44,629 nucleotides of DNA from Kiloniellales bacterium (GTDB lineage Bacteria > Pseudomonadota > Alphaproteobacteria > Kiloniellales > JAKSBE01), in contig JAKSBE010000089.1 in the NCBI GenBank assembly GCA_022361275.1, forward strand, positions 1 to 44,629, given 5' to 3'. The notes beneath the pieces are model-generated. The model saw only the letters and a program-made list of their open reading frames with translations. It did no database searches and was not told the origin of the DNA. Position 1 is the first letter of the stretch. Each line of letters begins with the position of its first letter. Below are positions 22,489 through 30,274 of the stretch, piece by piece. The translations under genes were made by a program, and so were the position numbers.

Positions 22489-24765
22489 TCAATCGATGAT
22501 GAATCCTACGGTGTCGTCGACCGGGCTTCTCGGCGGCTTTCTGTGCGGCAACCTCATGCCCTCCGGTGGGGCGCCCGGCAGGGCCATACGCTCCCGGTCG
22601 GAGACGGGGTTCACGAGGTAGGGCGTGATCAGGATGACCAGCTCGGTTTCTTCCTGCTGGTAGCGCACCGACTGGAACAGCTTGCCCAGGATCGGGATGT
22701 CCGCGAGGAAGGGGAACTTGTCCAGGTCGTCGGTCACGTTGCGCTGGAACAGGCCGGCGAGGGCGAAGGTCTGGCCGCTGTTGAGCTCGACCGTGGTCTC
22801 GGTGCGGCGCACCGTGAGCAGCGGGACGACGAAGCCGTCGATCGCGAAGCCGGAGCCGAAGTTGATCTGACTGACCTCGGGCCGCACCTGGATGGCGATA
22901 CGATCGTCGCCCAGCAGCGTGGGCAGGAAGCTCAAGGAGACGCCGAATTCCCGGAACTGGATCGTCACGTCGCCGTTGCCGCTGGGAACGGGGAAGGGGA
23001 ACTCGCCGCCGGCCAGGAAGCTCGCCGCTTCGCCGTTGAGCGCCGTGAGATTGGGTTCGGCCAGGATGTTGACGATGCCTTCGCGCTGCAGGGCGTCGAT
23101 GACCACGTCCAGCTCGACGCTGCCGCTGTCGAAGCTGCCGAAGGCCGTGGCGAAGGTTTCGTCGCCGACCTCGCTGCCGACGACGGCGAAGTTGCCGGTC
23201 GCCAGGCCGACGAGGAAATCCCCGCGTTCGATCAGGGCCTGCCAGTTTATGCCGAGCCGGTAGATGTCGTTGCGCCTGACCTCGGCGAAGCGCACCCGCA
23301 GGTTCACCTGTTGCGACCTGTCGATGGCGGTCCGGTTGTAGGGCGGTATGCCCTCCGGGGCCAGGCCTTGCGCCAGCGCGGCGACGTCGTAGGCTTCGGC
23401 GAAGCTCCCGACTTCGCCGCTGGCGACGACCTTGCCGCCCAGAGCGTCCAACCTGGCGGTGCTGCCGGGGTAGCGCTCTTCGATCCGGCTTCCCGCGACG
23501 TCCACGTCGGGCGCGACCGCCAGATCCACGAAAGCCACGACGTCGCCGTCGGCGGCGAGGGCGAAGAGATCGGTTTGGCCCACCTTGCTGCCGAAGACGT
23601 AGATCAGCCGCGGCGAGACCACGTGGACGTCGGCGACGGAGGGGTCCGCGAGCAGCACCTTGTCGATCAAGCGGGAGAGGCGGATCAGCCGGCCTTTCCC
23701 GACGCTGAGCGAAAGATCCGATCTCGGCAGCTCCGGGATCTCGATCATCGCTTCGCCGGGCGTGATGGGCTCCGGCAGCGCGCCCTCGGGCGGATCCGGA
23801 AGATCGATGACCCGCTCGGCGGTCAGCGGCGCGCGGCCGATGCCGCCGTCTTCGGCCTCGATTTCGTCGGGCCGCGGCGGTCCAAACGCCGCGTCTTCGG
23901 CCGGCTCGACGTCGCCGCCCGGAAACGCGGGCAGGAGGTCGACCGGAGATCCCGGGTGCCCGGTGCCGGGCCCTCCTCTTTCCGCCAAGGCGTCGACCTC
24001 GGAAAGAGGGGCCTCGGGCGGCCCCTCCGTCGCTTCGCCCGCCGACGCGCCGGCATGTTCCGGGGCAGAGGCCGACGCCTGTTCGGCCCGGAAGGGATCC
24101 TCAGGAACCTCCGTCTCTTCCGCTTGCCTGGGCCGGCCGTCGAGATCGCGATCGGCCTCCTTGGCCAGGAGATCGATCCATTCGAAGGACTCCGCCGCAG
24201 GCGCCACCCCCGGCGCGGCCGCCTTCGGGGGCTCCACGGCTTCCGTTTCCGATAGCGGTCCCGACAGCAGCGCGACCTGTTCGTTCTGGCCGGACGCTTC
24301 CACAGGCCCGCCCGGGGGCCCGCCCGGGGGCCCGGGCGGAGGCTCGGCACCGGCGGGGCTCCCGAGGCCGCCCACGTCGTCCGCCGCTGCGGTCCTGGCC
24401 AGTTGCGTCGCCCTGGGATCCGGAGGCTCCGCGGAGGAGTAAGCCAGTGCGTTCTCGACCTGCACGGCCAGGCTGCTGGTGATCATCGTCCACTGCGAAG
24501 CGGAGAGAAAGGGCAGAGCCGCGACGGAGATCGAGAGAAGCGCGGCAAGGGCGGCATAGCGTGCGGACGAAGGCGTGCCAGTCTGGGGCGTGCCAGTCTG
24601 GGGCGTGCCACGCCGGCGCCCGGCCCGAAGCTTGCCCCGAAGCTCGCCCCAGAGCCGCTTCACGGGATGGTCGAGCACGCGGAAGTAGTAGAGCGTGCGG
24701 GCGGAGGGCGGCCACACCGTCAAAAGCGCTGTGATCCGCCGTATAAGACTGAGATCTCGATGCAC
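22489..24765 (-). CDS. CpaC/RcpA-type secretin with long N-terminal extension
   Basis: A 758-residue secretin. Residues from about 345 carry the Tad-type N-domain (LSVGKGRLIRLSRLIDKVLL, then SVADVHVVSPRLIYVFGSKV). Residues about 490-715 are the secretin barrel domain, with NILAEPNLTALNGEAASFLA and the signature LNSGQTFALAGLFQRNVTDD. These are CpaC-like, not YscC-like. CpaC proteins are usually near 500 residues; here some 250-300 extra residues precede the N-domain. They comprise a charged start, one hydrophobic helix at about 69-90, and a Pro/Glu/Ala-rich linker with tandem duplications (GTPQTGTPQTG, PPGGPPGG). With SctC1 it probably builds the T3SS outer ring. Confidence 0.85.
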   Translation of the reverse strand: MHRDLSLIRRITALLTVWPPSARTLYYFRVLDHPVKRLWGELRGKLRAGRRRGTPQTGTPQTGTPSSARYAALAALLSISVAALPFLSASQWTMITSSLAVQVENALAYSSAEPPDPRATQLARTAAADDVGGLGSPAGAEPPPGPPGGPPGGPVEASGQNEQVALLSGPLSETEAVEPPKAAAPGVAPAAESFEWIDLLAKEADRDLDGRPRQAEETEVPEDPFRAEQASASAPEHAGASAGEATEGPPEAPLSEVDALAERGGPGTGHPGSPVDLLPAFPGGDVEPAEDAAFGPPRPDEIEAEDGGIGRAPLTAERVIDLPDPPEGALPEPITPGEAMIEIPELPRSDLSLSVGKGRLIRLSRLIDKVLLADPSVADVHVVSPRLIYVFGSKVGQTDLFALAADGDVVAFVDLAVAPDVDVAGSRIEERYPGSTARLDALGGKVVASGEVGSFAEAYDVAALAQGLAPEGIPPYNRTAIDRSQQVNLRVRFAEVRRNDIYRLGINWQALIERGDFLVGLATGNFAVVGSEVGDETFATAFGSFDSGSVELDVVIDALQREGIVNILAEPNLTALNGEAASFLAGGEFPFPVPSGNGDVTIQFREFGVSLSFLPTLLGDDRIAIQVRPEVSQINFGSGFAIDGFVVPLLTVRRTETTVELNSGQTFALAGLFQRNVTDDLDKFPFLADIPILGKLFQSVRYQQEETELVILITPYLVNPVSDRERMALPGAPPEGMRLPHRKPPRSPVDDTVGFIID
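24307..24330. repeat. 12-bp tandem duplication in the secretin linker
   Basis: CCCGCCCGGGGG occurs twice in succession (24307-24318, 24319-24330), in frame, producing the PPGGPPGG run of the Pro-rich linker. Confidence 0.85.
24572..24610. repeat. 15-bp tandem repeat, 2.6 copies, near the secretin N-terminus
   Basis: GGCGTGCCAGTCTGG at 24572-24586 and 24587-24601 is followed by nine further matching bases to 24610. On the coding strand it gives GTPQTGTPQTGTP just before the membrane helix. Confidence 0.9.
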
Positions 24766-25381
24766 AGTATCCTCCGCTTTCCGGGCCCAGAGCCGTTTCG
24801 CTAAGAAGATGCACGTGCTTTTTTTCTTCGACGCCTAAGACGCCTAACTGGACTAGCGTTTGATAAGTGTGCTCTTTTTCATGTTACAAATCTGCGCTCA
24901 TCGATATGAGCTTGCTGTGATGATTGTGAGCCAAAAAGGAAGGGCTTTCAGCTTGGAATCAATGCAAATAAATGCTCAAAAAATGGGCAGTCGTACATTT
25001 GAGTTTTGCAGGCAGGATATTTTTTGTAGCGCTAGAAATATTCGACGCGATCGGCGCCGGAGACGCCGCGGCGGGGGCGTGCCGTCTTCCTGGCGCCGCA
25101 GCCAAGCCCGACGGTCTCTCGCGATCCGCCCTGCGCATGTTTCCCGGGGCGCGGGGGCCGACAACCGGAGCGCGATCACCCTGCCCGAACTTTGACAGAT
25201 CTTTTACCCTGTGCGCGGCGCCGCGCCTGCGCCTAAGCTGCAGCGTCGCCCACAGTCGAGGCTGAGCATTTCCCTTCGCTATGACGAGACAGGCAGCAGC
25301 AGCGAAGACGGATGACGAGAGGTGTCGCGTAGAGCGCGCCACGCCGGCAATCCGTCGCGGCCCTGCCGCCGGGCGGCGGCG

Positions 25382-25702
25382 ATGAAGGCCGTTCTGGCAG
25401 AACCCCTGCTGGAGAGCCGGCTGCTGCAGGCCGTTGCCGATTGTCTTCGTCCGTGCCCAGAAGCTCCGGCCCCAGAAGCTCCGGCCGACGACACGCCGTC
25501 GCTTCTTGAAGCGCGTCTCGCCGCGGCGATCGCCGGGGCGGGCTTGCTTCGGCGCGTGGTCCGGACGCTGATCGGCGGCCTTCCGCTTGACGCCGGCTTC
25601 CGGCCGGCTTTCACCTTTTCCCTCCTTCTGACCACCCTTCAGCCCGGTCATCGGCCCGGCCTCCGCTCTGCGGGCGCCGGCGGCGGCGGCCCCGGGCGCT
25701 AG
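25382..25702 (+). CDS. Small hypothetical protein, family copy B
   Basis: A 106-residue frame starting MKAVLAEPLLESRLLQAVAD. It contains LEARLAAAIAGAGLLRRVVR, a moderately hydrophobic FTFSLLLTTL and the end PGLRSAGAGGGGPGR. The layout and several motifs match the minus-strand frame at 11555-11905. Third codon positions are GC-rich. No good ribosome site is visible; a GTG at 25322 would lengthen it. It contains a 15-bp tandem duplication that repeats PEAPA. Function unknown; a chance frame remains possible. Confidence 0.3.
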   Translation: MKAVLAEPLLESRLLQAVADCLRPCPEAPAPEAPADDTPSLLEARLAAAIAGAGLLRRVVRTLIGGLPLDAGFRPAFTFSLLLTTLQPGHRPGLRSAGAGGGGPGR

Positions 25703-25935
25703 CGGCCCAAACCGCGAAGCGCACGCCATTGGCTTCGGCACCCAAGGTCGTTTCTTCCGTCCCCTCCCTCCTGGACTGTCGAACCGGCCGAGAGGCTTCG
25801 ACCCAGAAACCTCCGAGAGCCACGGCGCTGCAGCGGTCTCCGGCGTTGGAGACCGCAAGGCAGGCGTAGAGTTGCGGTCGGGCCGTGGATCCGTGACCGG
25901 CGGGCTTCTCCCTCCTTTGCCCGCGGTGGCGGGGT

Positions 25936-25949
25936 CGCTTTCGAAAGCG
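25936..25949. promoter_or_regulatory. CGCTTTCGAAAGCG palindrome resembling the core of a tts box
   Basis: This perfect 14-bp palindrome resembles the GCTTNTCGAAAGC core of rhizobial tts boxes, the binding sites of the T3SS activator TtsI. The flanks do not clearly match the rest of the tts box. It lies between two AAGGAGGGA elements, far from any supported gene start. Confidence 0.25.
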
Positions 25950-26313
25950 GTTTGTCCCTCCTTACCGCACCGGAAGCCCCACGAAACGACGCAGCACCGC
26001 CGCTGGAGCAGCGCCCCGGCTTTCCCAAGCCGAACCTTGGCGTGCGGTTCGCCGGGCCGGGCAGCCCGGTGGGCGGAATAGAAGATCTCGGGCCGCCAGA
26101 TACCACTGCCAGATATCACGGATTGCCGCGCAAACCCCTGGATGTGGCGCGTTGTGAGGGGCATACGCTGTTTTTGGCGCGCAAGATGCAGCGTCCCGCA
26201 GCCCAAAGTCTGCATGAACGACACTGAGGCGGATCGACGAAAGAGCCGGCTTGAGACGCCGATGCCGTTGCAAGGGCATCGCAGCCTAGCGCTGACCTGC
26301 ACAACTCAGAGAG

Positions 26314-26420
26314 TCACCCCCACCCAACCCTCCCCCGTCAAGGGGGAGGGCTTTATTGAATGAACGGTGGCCGCCTTCTTCCCCCTCCCCCTCGATGGGG
26401 GAGGGCCGGGGTGGGGGTGA
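26314..26420. repeat. C/G-run inverted-repeat element
   Basis: TCACCCCCACCCAACCCTCC at the left is answered by GGAGGGCCGGGGTGGGGGTGA at the right end (shown here to within a base), with two inner hairpins of the CCCTCCCCC...GGGGGAGGG type. Such C/G-run intergenic repeats are common in proteobacterial genomes. It lies downstream of the immunity gene and can act as a terminator. Confidence 0.65.
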
Positions 26421-26518
26421 AACACCGATGTGTGCAAGTCGCTACCGGCCCATCCATGATCAAGATTGGATGCAACCCTCTGGCATCGCCGCAGCATCGC
26501 GGGCCGCACAGCTTGCTT

Positions 26519-26827
26519 CTAATCGGTGCTTCTGTACACCCAACCGTTCTCAATGATGTTTTCGACAGGTATTTCTTCCGCGCTCACCTCTATGTTCTCC
26601 AAGACAGTCGAGTCTGGGAAATCTGAACCGATTTCCGCCGAAGCGTCGCTGATGCTTTCAGATGTTTCGTCGGAGGGACTCCCTCTCAGCACGACAGAGA
26701 GATGGATCTCGTCCCCTATAGACTTGATTTTTATCAACCTTACACTCGGGTCTATCCGCCCAAGAAAGGCTCTTTGAGCTGAAAGCCGCAGAGATGCGGA
26801 CGAGATTTCTGAGCTCTTGTCACTCAT
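26519..26827 (-). CDS. Immunity protein for the Ntox50-type toxin
   Basis: A 102-residue acidic protein located 18 bp after the toxin gene on the same strand. It contains LRLSAQRAFLGRIDPSVRLI, then DASAEIGSDFP and the end ENIIENGWVYRS. Small acidic proteins with an SAQRALLG...(I/V)RA start, a TEVIADFP-like middle and a WVY end are frequently encoded next to polymorphic toxins. It should bind and block the RNase domain encoded upstream. The pairing is inferred from adjacency, size and acidity. Confidence 0.7.
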   Translation of the reverse strand: MSDKSSEISSASLRLSAQRAFLGRIDPSVRLIKIKSIGDEIHLSVVLRGSPSDETSESISDASAEIGSDFPDSTVLENIEVSAEEIPVENIIENGWVYRSTD

Positions 26828-26845
26828 CGTACGTCCTCAACTTGC

Positions 26846-28216
26846 TCAATCCGAAGACGAGGGGCGTGCCGGCACGATGTGCGCCCCCTTTTTGCTGTAG
26901 TGAATCATGCCTACAGTGGTTTCGTTCTTCTCGCCAGTATGTTGGTCGACATGTTTTCCGATCGGTTCGCCAAAATCGACCCGTTCTTTCGAGCCGGGTT
27001 CGCCAACGGTTTCTCGCCCGGCGCGTTGACCCGTTCCCGCGTGCTTGTCCAGAAGTTCTTGCGGATCAGGGTGGGTCAGTTCGCTACGACCAGGAATGAA
27101 GTTGTTATGGTCCGGCTGATGTTTTCCCTGCTTGCCTTCTTCAATCTTCTTGCCTCCCCACCAGGAGGCAAAGACGTTCTGTCCTAGTGGCTCGTCAGGC
27201 GGTGTCGTTGGCCCCCTGAGCCCTTGCGGACCGTCGACGGGATTGTCCAATATCCTCACCCCGACCGGCTCGGGCAAGAGATCGCCGAAGAGGCCGCCGT
27301 TGCCCGAGCCGCCGCCAAGCCCGGACAGGCCGTCGGTGACCCGGTCGAAGGCCAAGGACAGGGCGCCGGCCTGCAGGCCACGCAGGGCGGCGTCGGCAAG
27401 GCCGACGTCGGCCTCGCGGTCGGCGAGGGCGCGCCCGCTCTCGGTCAGGGCCGCCGTTCCGGCGGACCAGACCGGGGGCAGGACGGTCCCTGCCATATCG
27501 GCCATGCCCAGCCAGTAGGCGGTATTCGGGGCGATCGTGCTGTCCTCGCGCGAGGCCTTGATCCGCTCGTGCCCGGGAATGAAGGGCAGGGTCGCCAGGT
27601 CGGCGCCGACCCCGGCGATCGTTTGGCCGATCCTGCCGGTGACCGTGTGCTCGTCGAACTCTCGCGGCTCGATCGGCGGGATCATTTCGGGATGCTGGCC
27701 GCTGAGGTAGTCTATCACCACGCCGAACCGGTGCGCGCGGGCGGCGCCGTTCCGCCAGCCGTCGACGAAGTCGTCGAGGCCGCCCGGACGCCAGCTCTCG
27801 CCGTCACCCTCGGGGGCCGCCGTGCTCTTCTCGGCAAGGCCCGGCGAACCGCCGGACGCGAGGGCGCTGGCGGCATCGGCCAGTTCCGTCCGCACCCGGC
27901 CGGGCGTCTGCGACTCACCGCCCAAGGTCTCTCCGGCCCAGTCGCCAAGGCCCTCGAGCACCGGGATGTCGTTGGTAGCGCGCTCGAAGGCGTTGGCGGC
28001 ACGCTGAACGACGTTCCCGCCGCCGGCGTCCCCAGCTCTATTGGACGCCTGCCCGTCCCGCCGTTCTTGCGCCGGGGGCTGGGGGCGCAGGACATCGGCG
28101 AAGCTGTCGCCGGCGCCTTCCAAGGGCGTGCCATCGGTCCGTCTGTCGATGAAGCCGCCGACCGCGCCGCGCGCCCGGTCGATCGCTCCGCCGATCGCGT
28201 CGAAGGGACTGGACAT
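26846..28216 (-). CDS. Polymorphic toxin effector with C-terminal Ntox50 domain
   Basis: A 456-residue protein. The C-terminal 95 residues match the polymorphic toxin type 50 (Ntox50) domain, a predicted RNase: KQGKHQPDHNNFIPGRSELT, DPQELLDKHAGTGQ, KERVDFGEPIGKHVD and the end VGMIHYSKKGAHIVPARP. The first 150 residues are low in complexity and Gly/Ala-rich; residues about 190-330 have several hydrophobic stretches but no known domain. The ATG at 28216 follows GGAGGGCGTCTGAG. There is no Sec signal. An immunity gene follows, which points to killing of related bacteria; the neighbouring T6SS is the likelier route, although the ribosome site is like those of the T3SS candidates. Confidence 0.8.
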   Translation of the reverse strand: MSSPFDAIGGAIDRARGAVGGFIDRRTDGTPLEGAGDSFADVLRPQPPAQERRDGQASNRAGDAGGGNVVQRAANAFERATNDIPVLEGLGDWAGETLGGESQTPGRVRTELADAASALASGGSPGLAEKSTAAPEGDGESWRPGGLDDFVDGWRNGAARAHRFGVVIDYLSGQHPEMIPPIEPREFDEHTVTGRIGQTIAGVGADLATLPFIPGHERIKASREDSTIAPNTAYWLGMADMAGTVLPPVWSAGTAALTESGRALADREADVGLADAALRGLQAGALSLAFDRVTDGLSGLGGGSGNGGLFGDLLPEPVGVRILDNPVDGPQGLRGPTTPPDEPLGQNVFASWWGGKKIEEGKQGKHQPDHNNFIPGRSELTHPDPQELLDKHAGTGQRAGRETVGEPGSKERVDFGEPIGKHVDQHTGEKNETTVGMIHYSKKGAHIVPARPSSSD

Positions 28217-28217
28217 C

Positions 28218-28331
28218 TCAGACGCCCTCCCACACCGGTTTGGCGGTGCCGCTCGGCACCCGACGTACCGCCTTGCCTTCCATGCCGCGAGGCATGGCCG
28301 CGCCTTTGTCCATATATCTTTGCTTAGACAT
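28218..28331 (-). CDS. 37-residue basic small protein directly upstream of the toxin
   Basis: ATG at 28331 follows GAGGGAAAAACC and opens a frame of 37 codons that ends in TGA at 28220-28218, one base before the toxin ATG (TGAGATG). It begins MSKQRYMDKGAAMPRGMEGK and ends TAKPVWEGV. The peptide is basic and Met/Gly-rich, with no signal peptide. The near-overlapping stop and start suggest translational coupling. It may be a secretion adaptor, a leader peptide that sets toxin translation, or an unrecognised secreted peptide. I know no family for it. Confidence 0.5.
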   Translation of the reverse strand: MSKQRYMDKGAAMPRGMEGKAVRRVPSGTAKPVWEGV

Positions 28332-28906
28332 GGTTTTTCCCTCATAGGTAGTAGGATACAGTTGGCCGTTCGCAGCCCTCGCGGTGCTGCGTCATCATCC
28401 GTTTCCGCAGGGTGTCGCCTCGCGCTGCCACGCCTTCCGCCCTGGGACGGAGTCGCTCGAAGCATGGCGCCTAGGGCGCCCAGCTCGCGTTTGAGCCCGC
28501 GTTTGCAACGACTTCAGGGCAGCTCGGACGATGGCAGTGCAGGATTATGGGGGCGGCGATAGCCCCCGGTAGCCGGTCGCGATCATCTGTTTCCCTCCTT
28601 GATGACGCAAGCGGTTGGTCCATTAACGCTAGGGGAGCAATGTCCCACGCCCCGAGCGACATGACTGTGGCAATTCTTGAGCAAACTCGCGCGCCACGTG
28701 TAGGCGCGGAGAAGACGGATCGCGCGCGAGACGCCGACGGCCCGGGGGAGAAAGGGGAGCGGGGGCGGCCAAGGCCGGCCGCCCCCGCTGCATCGCTCGC
28801 CAGAGCAGCCCGCGCTCATTCGAACGCGGATAAGCCGCTCTAACTCTATGCTTCGGACACTGGTGTCGCGACGGATCGTCTCCGGGCTCCGGAACGACCG
28901 GGCGGA
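28332..28906. other. Intergenic stretch between the toxin and hydrolase operons
   Basis: No full gene is supported. On the minus strand AAGGAGGGAAACAG precedes an ATG at about 28584 that opens only a 13-codon frame (MIATGYRGLSPPP), which could be a leader peptide. The second copy of the dispersed hairpin repeat lies near the hydrolase stop. Other frames have no ribosome site. Confidence 0.35.
28803..28850. repeat. Dispersed 48-bp hairpin repeat, copy 2
   Basis: Same two-stem hairpin and TAACTCTATG tail as at 21717-21764, with two differences. It lies about 56 bases after the hydrolase stop codon and probably serves as its terminator. Confidence 0.75.
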
Positions 28907-30274
28907 TCACGACCCTCCGGTCCGAGCCACGTCCTCGGGCGAGGCCGTCTCGCCCTCGGCCGACCAGTTCGGATCGCGCGGCTGCCAGTCGGGCTCGTAA
29001 GCCGCCGGCGGGTCGCCGCGATCGTCGCCGGCCGCGCGTTCCCGGCCGGAGAAGGCGCCGGGCATCGCCTCCAGGTCGGAGAGCCGGATCGTCTCCGTCG
29101 TCTTCGACGCGGCACCGAGGCTCTGTGTGCTCCGTTCGACCGGCAGCCCGCTTTCGCTGGCGTTGCTGAACAGGCCGGCGATGCGCGACGCGCCGGTGGT
29201 CCTCACGATAGGCTGACCGATCGCTCCATTCGCATCCACCGGGGCCAGGCGGTGGCTCGTCGTACGCCCGTGGGTCGAACTGATCGTCTCCCTGATCACG
29301 ACGAGATCGGAGATCTGCCCCTGCGCGTCCTGGAAGTAGAAGCCGGGATCGAGCCTCAGCGCCTCCGAGCGGATCTGGCTGATGTAGCCGGGCGCGAAGT
29401 GGTTGTTGTCGCCTTCGTTCATGCGGAACACCACGGTCGCGTCCGAGCCCCAGTTGCGGGTCAGGCCGAGGCCGCCGACGACCCGGTCGTCCAGGTTGAG
29501 GTAGTAGACGCCGTCGACGGCGTTGGACTGCCGCGACGACCCCGGGCCGAGGCCGATGAAGTCGACGTGGTCGCGCAGCGTCTGCTCGGCCTCCTGGCCC
29601 GACATGCCCCGGGAGATCAGCATCTGGCGGGCGTTGTCGAAGGCGGCACGGGTGAAGGACACGCCTTCGCTGTGGCCGACGACCGTCAGTGGCGAGGTCA
29701 GGGGGAAGGAGCCGCTGTCGACGTGCTCGACCATGATCCGGGCCAGGCGAACGGCGAGGTTCTGGCCATCGATGCCGTTGTTGCGGTCGCTGTGATCACC
29801 GGCGCCGGCGAACTCCCGCCAACGCCGGGTCGGGGCGTTGGCGCCCTCTTCGTTGGGGATGTTGGTGTGCGGACCGTTGTAGAGCGCGATCACGGGGGTG
29901 CCGAGCCGGTTGGCGACGCGCTGCGCGTTGGCATGGGCGGTGGTCGCCGGCACCGTAACGCCGTTCACCGCGACGACCGGGCCGCTGACCATCATCTGGA
30001 GGCTGCCGGCGCGGGACTCGATCATGTGCGGCTTCAGGGCCTCGAGGTAGCCGGTCTCGTCGCTGACCCGGAGGATGTCGCCGTTGCGGCCGATGAACTC
30101 GCCGTTGACCCGGCGCAGTTCCAGGGCCTCGTCCCTGGCGTTGCCGAGGACTTCCACCGGCGCGCCCGTGTTCTGGGCCACGACGGTCCTGAAGGCCGAA
30201 TCGGCGGGGAGCGTCCCGCCGGCCGGCGAGGTCGCCGACGGCGGTGGAAGGCGTGAGCTGTTGACATCCATCAT
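28907..30274 (-). CDS. Putative secreted alpha/beta-hydrolase effector (GHSEG)
   Basis: A 455-residue protein with no signal peptide. The nucleophile elbow LTVVGHSEGVSFTRAAFDNA places Ser202 in a GxSxG motif; the preceding GTPVIALYNGPH strand and the later NLDDRVVGG and EGDNNHFAPGY could give the acid and histidine of a triad. This suggests a lipase- or esterase-like enzyme. The N-terminal 60 residues are polar and Pro/Ser-rich, and the C-terminal 60 are acidic and disordered, as in secreted effectors. GGAGGG stands 9 bases before the ATG at 30274. No immunity gene is adjacent, so a host target through the T3SS is plausible, but T6SS delivery is possible. Confidence 0.6.
   Translation of the reverse strand: MMDVNSSRLPPPSATSPAGGTLPADSAFRTVVAQNTGAPVEVLGNARDEALELRRVNGEFIGRNGDILRVSDETGYLEALKPHMIESRAGSLQMMVSGPVVAVNGVTVPATTAHANAQRVANRLGTPVIALYNGPHTNIPNEEGANAPTRRWREFAGAGDHSDRNNGIDGQNLAVRLARIMVEHVDSGSFPLTSPLTVVGHSEGVSFTRAAFDNARQMLISRGMSGQEAEQTLRDHVDFIGLGPGSSRQSNAVDGVYYLNLDDRVVGGLGLTRNWGSDATVVFRMNEGDNNHFAPGYISQIRSEALRLDPGFYFQDAQGQISDLVVIRETISSTHGRTTSHRLAPVDANGAIGQPIVRTTGASRIAGLFSNASESGLPVERSTQSLGAASKTTETIRLSDLEAMPGAFSGRERAAGDDRGDPPAAYEPDWQPRDPNWSAEGETASPEDVARTGGS

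Larger units (their letters stand above)
24766..26518. other. Gene-poor 1.75-kb stretch between the secretin and immunity genes
   Basis: Only one weakly supported frame (25382-25702, plus) is proposed. The part at 24830-25020 is AT-rich and probably holds the secretin promoter; it includes a 9-bp tandem repeat GACGCCTAA (24830-24847). On the minus strand several AAGGAGGGA ribosome-like sites (about 25955, 25906, 25755, 25620) have no start codon at proper distance, which suggests decayed genes or repeated regulatory elements. A long minus-strand frame (24959-26302) lacks protein-like composition. A repeat with inverted arms ends the segment. Confidence 0.4.

Noticed and set aside
25611-25823. 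A minus-strand stretch TTLGAEANGVRFAVWAASA that resembles the start of glycogen-branching or trehalohydrolase enzymes (CBM48)
   Set aside because: Only about 17 residues fit, the sequence then turns into Arg-rich text and stops, and no other part of such an enzyme is nearby. It may be a tiny remnant but chance is as likely.
24959-26302. A 447-codon minus-strand open frame in the gene-poor region
   Set aside because: Composition is Arg/Gly/Pro-rich and changes character along its length, there is no ribosome site, and no domain is recognisable. Long chance frames are expected in DNA this rich in GC.
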